From: Salvelinus alpinus
Lineage: Eukaryota > Chordata > Actinopteri > Salmoniformes > Salmonidae
Direction: 5' to 3'
Length of the DNA: 64,000 nt
Assembly: GCF_045679555.1 (NCBI RefSeq)
Contig: NC_092094.1
Span: 18,871,905-18,935,904 of the forward strand
Within the stretch, counting starts at the first letter, position 1; each line of letters opens with the position of its first letter. The translations under genes were made by a program, and so were the position numbers. Shown piece after piece: positions 46,401 to 58,200 of this stretch. The notes beneath the pieces were generated by a model, which saw nothing but the letters and a program-made list of their open reading frames with translations, did not search any database and was not told where the DNA came from.

Positions 46401-48133
46401 ATACACACCACACCCCAGGTAACCTAACATAGCAGGTGTAAAAGAAACACCCAAAACTAGGTCCCCTACATACTGTTCTTGATGAGAAGAAAAAAACTGT
46501 CAGGTTTTCTTCTGCACTGTTCAACCAATTCAGTAAATGTGGAGGAGTTAAGATGGAGTGTTAACATCCAAAAGTGGAAGTCGCGTGACTCATCACAGCC
46601 TCTTTTCCATTTCCCCTGAAAACCGGAACATCCGGTTGTTGGGGACTCGGCAGAGGCTACACCCCAGGTGAGACCAGTGTCTTACTATACAGTACTATAA
46701 GGAAAAACTTCATGGCTGTTTAAACAGCATTCTCCTTCATTACTTGTGTCCAGCTTCATGGTCCATCAAGCTTTGGAGGTGATTTCCTTGTCATGGATTT
46801 GTCCTTCAGTATGTTGTCCATTTTGATGGAACGGCTGGAGTTGATGCTTTTGTAGTGCTGCTGATCAGTTTGCTGTTTGGCTCTGAATACAATCCCATAC
46901 TCTATTTCTCATTTCCTCTGCAGTTTCCAGGAGCCCCTGGATGAGGAGGATGAGGATGAGAAGGACCCCAATCCTCCCATGATGGTGCCCATTGCGGACA
47001 TGTTGAACCATGTGTCAAATCACAACGCCAATCTGGAATACACACCCGTGAGTAAAACCCCCCTACAGTTGACATTCTGTTCACTAATCCTATATAGTGG
47101 GTGTATAGCAAGAATATGATGTCCTTTTTCTCTCTGCATTCACAGGAGTGTTTGAAGATGGTGTCAGTGCGAAGTATCCGGAAAGGAGAGGAAGTGTTCA
47201 ACACATATGGTCAGATGGCCAACTGGCAGCTCCTACACATGTATGGCTTTGCTGAGCCATATCAAAGCAATAGCAACGACACGGCAGACATACCCATGTC
47301 CAATGTATACAAAGCAGCTGTGCAAGGTGATTACTGATCAGACATGCTGACTAGGGGTAGACAACTGCCTCACATTTTGTCATTAATACACTACACAAAC
47401 GGAATCAACCCAAATTAGAGAACACAGTTCTAAATTATCCTTATGGTTTCACTTTGACAAATTCACATCTGTTCCATCTTCTTCATCCACATCTCAGTGA
47501 CTCGGTCTGAAGCTGAACAGCGCCTCCTTGTGGAGAAGTGGAGTCTTTTGTGTGAGATGGAGATGGTTGGAGACAAGGGAGTGTTTATCTTCGGAAAGTC
47601 AGGGTCCCTCACTGACACAGAGATGTACACAACACTCAAGGTAACCATATTAAGAGCTCATAGTTGTATATTTAAGCAATGGGGGGGTATATGGCAAATA
47701 TACCACGGCTGTTCTTAGTCACGACGCGACCCGTAGCACAATTATAAGCTGGTTATATGGTTTGATATATCAGGGCTCGAACCAGTATACATTGCTGTTT
47801 GCCTCTCCCTAGATCCTGTGCATGTCAGTAGAGGAGTTTGAGGACTTCAGAGAGAACGAAGGCTGGGAGGAGGCAGATGATGACGAGGAGAAAATGTTGC
47901 AGGCACTCTCCAACGAGGGCCTGCCTAGTCTGCTCCCTCTCTGGAGGCGTCTGGTGCACGCTGCAGCCCGCTTCACACTGGACTCTTATGGGGAGGACAT
48001 GCTGAAAGACAAGGTGCTGCTGGAGGATAAAGATGGCTATGTTAAACTGAGCAGCCGGCAGAGGAGAGCACTGCAGGTCCGCTACGGACAGAAGACTATC
48101 CTGCATCAGCTTCTGGAGCTCACCAAACCATAA
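43444..48133 (+). CDS. setd6: SETD6 lysine methyltransferase, complete, nine coding exons
   Basis: Exons: 43444-43470, 43776-43847, 43995-44139, 44226-44367, 44466-44660, 46924-47047, 47146-47326, 47498-47640, 47813-48133. They give 1,350 nt (449 aa plus stop), all phases close, and all borders are GT-AG. The protein begins MATDAKRLK, then [15 protein letters not shown]. The split SET domain spans about residues 45-300: [39 protein letters not shown], and [20 protein letters not shown], the cofactor- and substrate-binding core of Rubisco-LSMT-type SET proteins. The C-terminal part is the substrate-binding domain. Human SETD6 (473 aa) monomethylates RelA and other nuclear proteins. cnot1 lies tail to tail downstream. 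Intron 5 is the only long one. Confidence 0.96.
44147..44177. repeat. AC microsatellite in setd6 intron 3
   Basis: A run of ACACAC repeats in a very short intron (44140-44225), which leaves little room for other splicing signals. Confidence 0.9.
44661..46923 (+). other. setd6 intron 5, no recognised gene
   Basis: This 2.26-kb intron has GTGAGG and CAG ends. GACCTGTTCCGAA-like motifs recur at about 44781, 44864 and 44887, and the middle is AT-rich and probably old repeat. No ORF or mobile element could be named with confidence. Confidence 0.6.
47683..47792. repeat. Short MITE fragment in setd6 intron 8
   Basis: GGTATATGGCAAATATACCA and ATCAGGGCTCGAACCAG match the element at 16290-16560 in e2f4 intron 9. 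It ends 20 bp before the exon 9 acceptor. Confidence 0.75.
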
Positions 48134-48485
48134 GTTACCACAAAATCCATCCCAAAGCACTCCCTGATTTGTTATGACCTCCACTCAAAACAAGCCCAAA
48201 GGGTTAGAGCCAGTGGCCAGCTTTCGGCCTATTGTAACTGAACATATTTGGAAAACTGATTTACCTGTATATCCTTGTGAATTTGTATGTGACTGATGAG
48301 CAATGGCTTCTTTGAGACTGTTGGAAGTACTGCGCCATACAAGGTCCTTCATGGGTCACTATAAGTTACCCAAACCGGCAATGGACCTTAGGTGGCCGCA
48401 GCTGTCGAGTGAACTGCTTGTTAAACATATCGTAATGTACACTGCTATCATGTTTTGCATAATAAAACAAACAGCAGTCTCCATT
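48134..48485 (+). terminator. setd6 3' untranslated region and polyadenylation signal
   Basis: The stop codon is at 48131-48133. An AATAAA hexamer at 48461-48466 with downstream T/G-rich sequence predicts cleavage near 48480. This places the setd6 end close to the end expected for the convergent cnot1 transcript. Confidence 0.75.
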
Positions 48486-49242
48486 TGTTATCACTGAGAG
48501 AAACAAATGCAGTTGAATTGTTTAATGAGTTAACTACAGTATGCATACATACAGGAAATAAGTAGCAAGAACTAAAGGACTACAAAACACACACGGACCA
48601 ATACATTTACAAAACATTCAAAATCCTTACAAAATGGGCTGTATTGGTCCACAATTTGGATCTTTGTACAAATTTTAAGGTTCAATTAGTCATCTCAAAT
48701 TTCCCAAGTGCCGGGGAGAACCTAACCCACTTTAAAATGGAAACACCATTGACCCCCACCACACCCCAAGCAGATAAAGGAGTGAACCCAGGAGAATCTA
48801 GTGCACTGCCTTTCTTCCCACTCAAATCAAAAATCAGGCTGCTTTTTTTAAATCCACTATCCATTAAGCCTCAACGCAAATGAATCAGTCAAGAAATATG
48901 TAGAAGGGAGACAAAACAGGGCTTTGGTAGTGAGTGAATGTGTGCGTCTGTACACGTTAGATCATTTGTTGGACACTCCTTTCAGACATGTAGCTCTCTC
49001 CCTTTTAATATTTACATCAAAATTATATTAAACAGCATTAACAGCATTAACTTCTCCATATCCAGGCAAAAAAAAAAAAAACTTAGATCCATGAGCAGCA
49101 GTCCTTAAACTTCAAATCAGTGTTTCCAGTTCATCCAGTGCTAACAGTAATGTAGGAGGGGGGAGGGAGGGGGGGGTGCAGCTGTGGGGTGGGTCCAGGG
49201 ATGGAGGGTTTGGCCCTAGCATCTCTCCTGCAGACTGGCTGA
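48486..49242 (-). other. cnot1 3' untranslated region (predicted)
   Basis: It follows the cnot1 stop codon (49245-49243) on the minus strand. ATTAAA variants on the minus strand near 49003 and 48520 are candidate polyadenylation signals, the latter only tens of bases from the setd6 end. The poly-A/G tracts at 49068-49080 and 49154-49180 are notable. No ORF is credible. Confidence 0.55.
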
Positions 49243-52200
49243 CTAACTGGCACCAGTGCCCTCCATCACCTGCTGAGCCTGCTTTTGCCCCATGCAGCAC
49301 TGAGCCACTGACTGGAACAACCTGAGAGAGAGAAGACAGCGGAGGGCGTTTAATCCAAGTCCTTCCATTGCAGCTTATCTTAGAATGATATTTCTTTGTT
49401 GAATAAAGCAGAGCATGAACACAACGTGCTGCTAACTGGTTATCCTCCAGCTACTACTCTGCAGGTGAAGTCATCTCAGCTGAGTGAGAAGCCAACTCTG
49501 GTAGAGAGTGAATGAGCACATACTTTTCGATCTCCGGGGCACAGTGCACAAAGTCGTGGCTCCAGAACTTGAAGGCAGGGTTCTTGATGAGCTCGATGAA
49601 CGTGATGAGCAGTCCCCAGGGGTGAGGCCTGTTCACAATCAGCCTCTCCAGAAGAACCCTGCAGACAGGAGCAAAGGCTACTTAACGAAATACACTTGGA
49701 AAGGAAACGGATCCATGAAATGCAGGTAGTTCTGCAATGCCTGGTTTTCATATGCATTAACTTTTTGTAGAGAACAACATTTACCTGGTGATCTGCTCCT
49801 GGATTGCCTCTGTGTTGGCCTCAGCAAACAGATAGAGCATGGTGCAGCTGAAGTAATGGGTGTGGCTGTTTGGGTAGCGCAGCTGATTAGCAATCGCATT
49901 CAGGAAGAGATAGCGTCCTGGGAACAAAGGAATGAGAGAATACCACTGTATACAAAAAAACGTTTAAAAAGTATGCTTTCGCATGTGTGTCTCTTACCCT
50001 CAGTGTCCAGGTCCACAGCCAGGTTCTGGAAGATGTCCATGTGGGCTGAGTGAGTGATGGTGCTCATGGAGGGAGTGCTGCCCTTGTTGTGGATGTGTGC
50101 GATGGCCTGGGTCCCCACATACAGCACCAGTGCATTGATCAGCTGGATGTTGTAACGATTGCCTGGCTCATTTGACACCTAGAAGAGGGTTGTTCGGTAA
50201 AAAGGAGAACAAAAATGTAAAACCAACACTACGCAATGGAAGGACACTAGATTTGTTTGCATTGCTTAGATCTTCAGACACGCAATGAAACACCCATGTA
50301 CGATGACACTTCAGAAACAACGCATGACAAAAATCCACATTTGAACATTCGCTCAGAGTCAAAACTTAACCTGGTCTAAAGATGTGTCGTTGTGCTGCAA
50401 ATACTTCCAGGGACCCAGAGTGGCGCCCCCTACCTGCAGATTGCTGCGGAGCTCAGAGAGGAAGGTGACAGGGGAACGCGTCTTCAGGTACGAATCCAGA
50501 TCCTTCTTGAACTGAGAGGGCATCACTCCGGTGAAGTTAGTGAGGATGCGCGGAGCAATGTTGATCTCGCTGAGCATGTCAACCTAGTAACGAAAAAGTT
50601 TAAAAAAAGATTGACTAAACCTTAAGAGTTACAGAAGACCATTTCCAGTGTAACAAGGTATTTAGGGTCTGTCATTCAGCTGTACCTTCAGATTGGGAGT
50701 GAAGGGGTCTGGAAGTCTCATATTGCGTGGGAAGGCACTCAGGATCAGGTTGCGGAGCTGGATGCAGTTGGGCGGGATGACGTCACAGAAGCCGTAGTGG
50801 TAGTCACACAGGAACTCTGGGAAGTCATGCAGCAGGACAAGCAGGACACGCAGGGTACCCTGAGGACAGGAGAAAAATCCAGTCAGTCAGGTTAATAGTC
50901 ATTTCAAGGGGAAAAAACAACAACATTTAGAGCAGTTTACATACCTTGTAGAGGATTTGCATAGGTTTGTTGAGCTCAACATTCCTCAGGAAGGGCGCCA
51001 GGTATTTGAAAAGATCAATGAGCAGCTGGGCATACATGGGCCAACCCTAAGAAAAGAGAAAACAAAATGTTATCAATGGTTGCTTTTAAGCAGCAAAAAC
51101 ACCCACCCAGACATTGCACTAACACGTCAGTGACTTGTCCTTGCCTTCTGCTGTGGGGTGTGTGCCAGCATCCTGGCGATGAAGATCCGGTGAGAGATCA
51201 ACTCCAGCCAAGCATAGACAAAGCCAGGGGCTTTGGTAGGCCTCAGGATGTGGAAAGTGTTGCTGTGGACATAAGGGGAAAAAACTATACATCATACAGA
51301 GTTGAGGAAAGTAAACTAAGATGTCTTGACAATCAGTGACCAATATTGTCTAACAGACATGGCAGCATTTACCAGAAGGCGGTGAGGGTCTGGAAGTTGA
51401 TGGTCTCCAGCACATGCTCGGGGGCATTGAGCTCGAGCAGCAGCATGATGAAGATGCGGTGGTAAGGCAACTGCTGAAACTCTGTCTGTCTTACATCATG
51501 GTCCTGGATCAGCACTCCAACCACAATACCTAGAACCTGAGACCAGTCAAGGGGCATTTAGATGAGCCCAGTAATCATGACATCAAGAGCATTTCTTATC
51601 TTAAATCTGATATGTATAAAAAAAAAAATACATTTAGTTGATATCGCAGTTTGAGGTCTTCAAATGTAAGATTGTCTTTGAGAGATCTTTACAAAGCAGA
51701 AAGCTTATTATTCAGCCTCCATGATGAGCATCCTCCTAATTCTTACCTTGTTGAGCAGGTTGATCTTGGTGACTGTGTTGGTGGCCTCTCCAGAGTGCTT
51801 GACCAGCAGAGCGATGAGGCGAACAAAGGCGTCCAGGTTGTGGTAGCACTTGGCTCTGATGATGGCGGCGCTGGCTGCAGGATTGTGCTGCTGCTCGGCC
51901 TGGGCGCGGTAGCTGATCTCCACACACATCTCTGTGCACAGCCGGAAGAAACGCGTGATCAGGTCATCAGTCTTCAGAATGCCCTGCTGGTGCATCTGGG
52001 GAGGACAGTAAGTACAGTAGTGAGAATTGCCATTCGCTTCTACCGTCTTCCATAATGTAGTTAGAATTGTTGTTTATTTTTTTCCTGAAATGAACAGCTA
52101 CTGTGTATTTGATTAGGGATCCCCATTATCTGGTCCCAAGGAAGCAGCTACTCTTCCTGGGGTCCAAACACATTAAGACACTTACATTACATCATAGAAC

Positions 52201-55200
52201 ACCACATATCCATAACACAATATTACATTGTATATGTCAGTAGCTGTGCATCTCTTCACAGTTCCCGCTGTATTTTTATCTGATTCTACTGCTTGCATCA
52301 GTTACCTGACGTGGAATAGAGATCAATGTAGTCATGGCTCTATGTAGTACTGTGCGCCTCCCATAGTCTGTTCTGGACTTTGGGATTGTGAAGAAACCTC
52401 TGGTGGCATGTCATGTGGGGTATGCGTGGGTGTCCAAGCTGTGTGCTAGTAGTTTAAAAACAGACAGCTCGGTGTATTCAGCTTCTCAACACGTCTTACA
52501 AAAACAAGTAGTGATGAAGTCACTCCACCACTGAGCCAGGAAAGATTGACAAGCATATCATTAATGTTAGCTCTCCGTGTACATTTAAGGGCCAGTCGTG
52601 TTGCCCTGTTCTGAGCCAATTGCAATTTTCTTAAGTCCCTCTTTGTGGCACTGGACCACACGACTGAACAGTAGACCAGGTGCGACAAAACTAGGGTCTG
52701 TAGGACCTACCTTGTTTAGTGTTGTTAAGGCAGAGCAGCGCTTTATTATGGACAGACTTCTCCCTATCTTAGCTACTGTTGTATCAACATGTTTTGACCA
52801 TGACAGTTTACAATCCAGGGTTACTCCACGTAGTTTAGTCACCTCAACGTGCTCAATTTCCACATTCATTACAATATTTAGTTGAGGTTAAAGTGAATGA
52901 TTTGTCCCAAATACAATGCTTTTAGTTTTAGAAATATTTAGGGCTAATTTATTCCTTGCCACCTATTCTGAAACTGCAGCTTTTTGTTAAGTGGTGCAGT
53001 CATTTCAGTCGCTAACGAGTATAGGTGTTCAGTCATCCGCATACATAGACACTGGCTTAACTCATTAGTAAAGATAGAAAAAAGGGGCCTAGATAGCTGC
53101 CCTGGGGAATTCCTGATTCTACCTGGATTATGTTGGAAAGGCTTCCATTAAAGTACACCCTCTGTGTTCTGTTAGACAGGTAACTCCTTATCCACAATAT
53201 AGCAGGGGTGTAAAGCCATAACAAAAAAGTCTTCACAAGCAGACTATGATCGATAATGTCAAAAGCTACACTGAAATTGAACAGCCCCCCCCCCCCCCCC
53301 CAATCTTATCATCAATTTCTCAGCCAAACTGTAACAGCTGTGCTTGTTGAATGTCCTTTCCTATAAGCAGCTGAAAGTTTGTTTACTGTAAAATAATGTA
53401 TCTGGTCAAACCATTTTTTCTAAAAGTCTACTAATGGTTGGTAACAGGCTGATTGGTCTGCTATTTGAGCCAGTAAAGGGGGCTTTAGTATTCTTAGGTA
53501 GCGGAATGACTTATGCTTCCCTCCAGGCCTGAGGGCACACACTTTCTAGTAGGCTTAAATTGAAAATATAGCAAATAGGAGTGGCAATATCATCTGTTAT
53601 TATCCACAGTAATTTTACATCCAAGTTGTCAGACCCCGGTGTCCTGTCATTATTGATAGAAAATCATTTGTTCCTCTTCCACACTCACTTTACAGAATTC
53701 AAAATTACAACGCTTGTCTTTCATAATTTGGTCAGTTATACTTGGAAAAGTATAGTTTATTTTATTGTTTAGTCATGATTTCTCAATTTTCAATACCTTT
53801 GCCAATCGGTTGTGCAGGCACACTTATTTTCCATTCCCTTTGCCTCATCCCTCAACCATACAATTTTTCAATTCCTCATCAATCCACAGGGATTTAACAG
53901 TTTTTAGTCATTTTCTTTATGGGTGCATGCTTATTAGTAATTGGAATAAGCAATTTCATAAATGTGTCCAGCGGCACCACAGACCAACAAATATTTACAT
54001 CAACATAGGAATCGCTACAAAATGTATTGTATGACCTCTTATACACTATATTAGGCCCAGACTTTGGAACTTTGGTTTTCCTAGATATGGCTACTGTGCT
54101 GCCATCCTGTTAGAAGGTTATTTTATTACAATGGTTAAAATGGATTTTCATTGTGTTCCATGGTGTTATTCGCCCCCTAGTGGAGCTTTCTGGTACTTAG
54201 AAAGACTACGCAAACAGGAAGTAGAGAATTCGTCCGCACGCATAGAAGCAGCTAAAAACAACGCTACGGTGCAGGTCTTCCAGTGTAGTTATTTCTTGTC
54301 ACGCTTCAGCCTGGGAAAATATTTGTTTGTAAGTTCGATTCAACCATTTAGCTAGTGATGATAATCTTGTTATTGATAGAGTTGCTTACATATCAATGTT
54401 GGTTGGTTGCATTTACTCACAAATTGCAATGCCTTTCATGTATGCTGTTAGCTGTATTACTTTGCTCGTGCGTCATGCAAACGAATTGTAAAATATACAA
54501 TACTGTAGTTTTGTTACACTTTCTAGTGTAATATTCTTTGTTATTCTACATAGATGGTTGTACATTAGAGTAATGAAAGGAGTTAGCCAATTACCATATG
54601 AATAACAATTAGCTATATGGTTTGGCATCATGCCAGATGCCTGGTACCTTAGCACGTGCTTTGTATTCATGCAACTTCAAATGTATAATGTACAGCTACA
54701 GTATGTCGGTGTGAATTGAATACTAAAGTATATTCTTTTCTGTATTTTGCAGTTTCACAACAAACGTTTTCAATATATTCATTCAAGAAAAGTCACGCCA
54801 TGGGAGTTTTATTGAAGACTTAGTTAGCTATCTGTCTAGTTTTGCATGGGAACGCAACTCATGGGCAGAATAGCTACTAGACTTTCAACACAATCTTCAG
54901 TTTGCTGTACCTTTCAAGCTCTAACACAGGTTCAGTGATGTCTATGCTGTTTGCTGCGAGTTGTACAGTAACCTAGCAACTGGACTTGAGTTCTGTATTT
55001 CCCTCTTCTGGAACCTTATCATCAGTCTTCTCGGACTGATTGGGTGATGTCAGAATTCTGGGTCCCTTCCACCATAGCTCGCTCTGTGTCAAGTTTCGAA
55101 CGGTTTGTCCTCTTGTAGGGAGGTCGGCTGGATTAGTTTCCCCTTCAATATGTGACCATGACTCTGGATTGGTCAAGGACTGGATCTACGTCACTCTGTT

Positions 55201-58200
55201 CGCGACAAACTGTTTCCATTTCTGAGCTGAGCTGCAAAACCAATGCAGAACGATCATCGAGTCTGTCCACATTTTGATCTGTTTTTCTTCCATTTTCAGT
55301 GTGGTCATCAGGTTGTTTGCTAGTCTCGCTCCAATCACAGCTCCCATGAGCTCCAGGCGTGGCAGCGTCATTTTCTTGAGAGGGGCTACCTTGGACCTGG
55401 ATGCGACTAGACTCGTTTCCCTGTCTTGTGATTCACCTTGCAAGTAAGCTACTGCACTGTAAGCCCTTTCACTTGCATCACAGAACACGTGTAGTTTCTG
55501 GGTGTGGCTATTCTGTGGCCGCATGTCTGTTCTGTACCACCCTGGTATGGTGAGCTGGTGTAACTGGGATAGTTCTGAACACCACTGTTGCCATTCTCGT
55601 GTCAGATCAGGTGGTAATTCTTCATCCCAGCTGAGTCCCCTCTCCCACATTTCCTGGAACATGCACTTGATCCTGAGGGTGAAGGGGGTCAGAAAACCAA
55701 GAGGGTCGAAGATATGTGCAGACGACTGCAGAACACTTCTCTTTGTGTTTTCCGTTTGCTTTAGAATGCTCAGTAGCGGCCTGAGGTCAAACAAAGTCAT
55801 CCGTTTCCGGTCTCCATACTAAACCTAAAACCTTCGTGACTACTCCTTGTGTTTCTAGCGTCAACAGGTGGTCAGTTGTTGTACTCTCCTCCCATTTTGT
55901 TTTCAATTCAGGAGAATTGGTCATCCACTTGCAGAAGTCCATGCCTGCAATCGACAGCATTCACTTTGCAGTTGTCACAAGGTAAGCCTCTTCAACATTC
56001 CGTGAACTTGCAATGAAGTCATCTACAGTGACTCTCAGTATCTCTACAACTTCTGGTTGTTCTGTTTCATATTGTTTCAGGTGCTTCCTGATTGTAGTTT
56101 CCAGCAAGAATGCACTTGGGGAAGCTCCAAATACCACTTTTCATCCTCAGCACACACAGCTCCTCTTCATTTTCTCCCCTTGGTGGGCCTGTGAGCCATA
56201 GAAATCTCAACACGTCTGTCTCTCTCTGCTAGAGATATCTGCAGGAAAGCTTTCTTGATGTCTGCCATGAATGCGATCTCATGTAGTCTGAACTTAGACA
56301 GTCATTGAGGGATGGACAGCCATCTTCATGGGACGAGGCATCAAACACCACTCTGTTTTGTCGTCACCTTATCTTCTCGGAGTACTGCATGGTGAGATAA
56401 GTAGTATTTTACGTTGTCTGCGCTTGATGCGTTGTCCTTGGCCATGTCCTCTACTACTTCATTGTATCTGCTGTACAACGTCACGTCTTTTCTTCAGACC
56501 TTCAAACCGTTTCTTGGCGATTTTATAGTTGTCTTGGAGTTCTGGCATTTCTCATTTCCATGGCAGCTACACGTGGTATCGCCCATCTTTGAAGGTGGTT
56601 GTTTTCCTCTGGGTTTTCTCGCTTATAATACCCTGAGACTCAAGCTCCCAGAATGCATGCAGTTGTTTGGAGACTAGTGTGTCTTCATCAAGTGGGACGA
56701 ACATGCAGGTTGCCTCGGTGACACTTGACATGGGTCCCTGCACCGACCATCCAAAGGTGCTCTAAAGCAACCAGCGTCTCCGTCAGTCGCTCCACTCTGC
56801 CTGATACTATCTGCCAGTCGTAGTCTGCTCCTATCAGGACAGAGAGTTCAGGATCAGTGTCATCTCCTGGAAAGTCTGCGAGCTGCAGTACCTTTCTATT
56901 GAGCTCATGTTGAATCTGTTCACCAGGAACCTTCACAGCTGTGCACACTTGTGGGGTTTCAATTGCCTCTCTCTATTCTCTGCTGTTTGTCCCAGACATT
57001 CTCCAAGATGACTTTCACTGTGTTGCGTTGGGACGTTGCTGGAGCAGAGGAGCCAAACGTGTGAAGAGTGAGTGCCTCTTGTCTGATTACTGGTAGCTTC
57101 AAGCCCTTCAAGGTTTTCATGTATGAAGCTTCTGACTGCCTCCATCTAGTATGCAACGAGCCATCTTCCTGCCCGATGGGCCTTCTACCCCATGCCTTTG
57201 CCGTTTGTAGCAACAGTGTTCTGTGCATCTGGTTTCATCTTCACTGAATGGGGAATAACTGAGGAAACAGCATCTGCAGAAACAGTAGGGGGTTGCACCG
57301 CACTCCTCTTACCGGTACACACAGAAATGTGATGTCTGCTTCCACATGACACAGCTTTGACTTTACAGAATTTTGCTATGGGTATGTCCTAAACATACAA
57401 AGCATCTTCCCATTTTCTTTGGTTTCTCTTTGCGTGTAGCAATATTGTGGTCAGGGCAGTTCTGATTTGTGGTCTGCACTGTCACAGAAGACAGTTTTGT
57501 TCCTTCTGGCTGGCTGTATGCAGTGCCGCAGCAGATGGCATGTTGGGTCTTTTTGCTTTCATTTCATTGGAGGAGCATGACTTGTTCCATGGTTTGATCT
57601 CTTTCTGTTGGTTGCATGATCTTGTCATTTGTAGCGCTCTCCCTGCTCTGAACTTCCTTCTGTAGGAAACTGACAATCTCAGCCACTTTCCATTCATCAT
57701 CTACTCCCCTCTGACGACTCTTGTCAAGAGCTATGTCCTCTGGAATCCTCTGCAGTAAGATTGAGCATAGTAGGCTTCCATAGGTTTCTGACACTACACC
57801 CAGTGATTCCAAGCTCCTAATCTGAATTTCACATTCATCATATAGCGGCCTCAATGCTTCACAGGAGTGAGATTCAGGAGCTTTGACATGTGAGCACTAA
57901 TCACAAGACCTTTCCTTCCAAATCTGATCGAGCAGAGGGATTGCATCATCATAGTTATTGTCTGTTAACATCAGTCCTGCTACTGCCTTTGCAGCTGGTC
58001 CAGTGAGATGTTTTCAGATAGGTAAACTTCTCTTTATTACACAGTGAATCATTGTTGTGAATAGCGGACTCATACTGGCTCAAACTCCTGCCACATACTG
58101 ACATCTCCATAGAATTTCTCAATAATCAACTTTGGTAGCCTTACTGATTGTCTCTGTGATCTGTTTGAGTTAGCGTCACTCACCCGTGCTGGTACTGGAT

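Noticed and set aside
46150-46454. Small minus-strand ORFs in setd6 intron 5
   Set aside because: Short, no family similarity, and without splice context. They are compatible with chance.
54131-54355. Short plus ORF starting [16 protein letters not shown]
   Set aside because: No recognisable domain or splice partner. It lies in unassigned sequence beside a BEL/Pao element.
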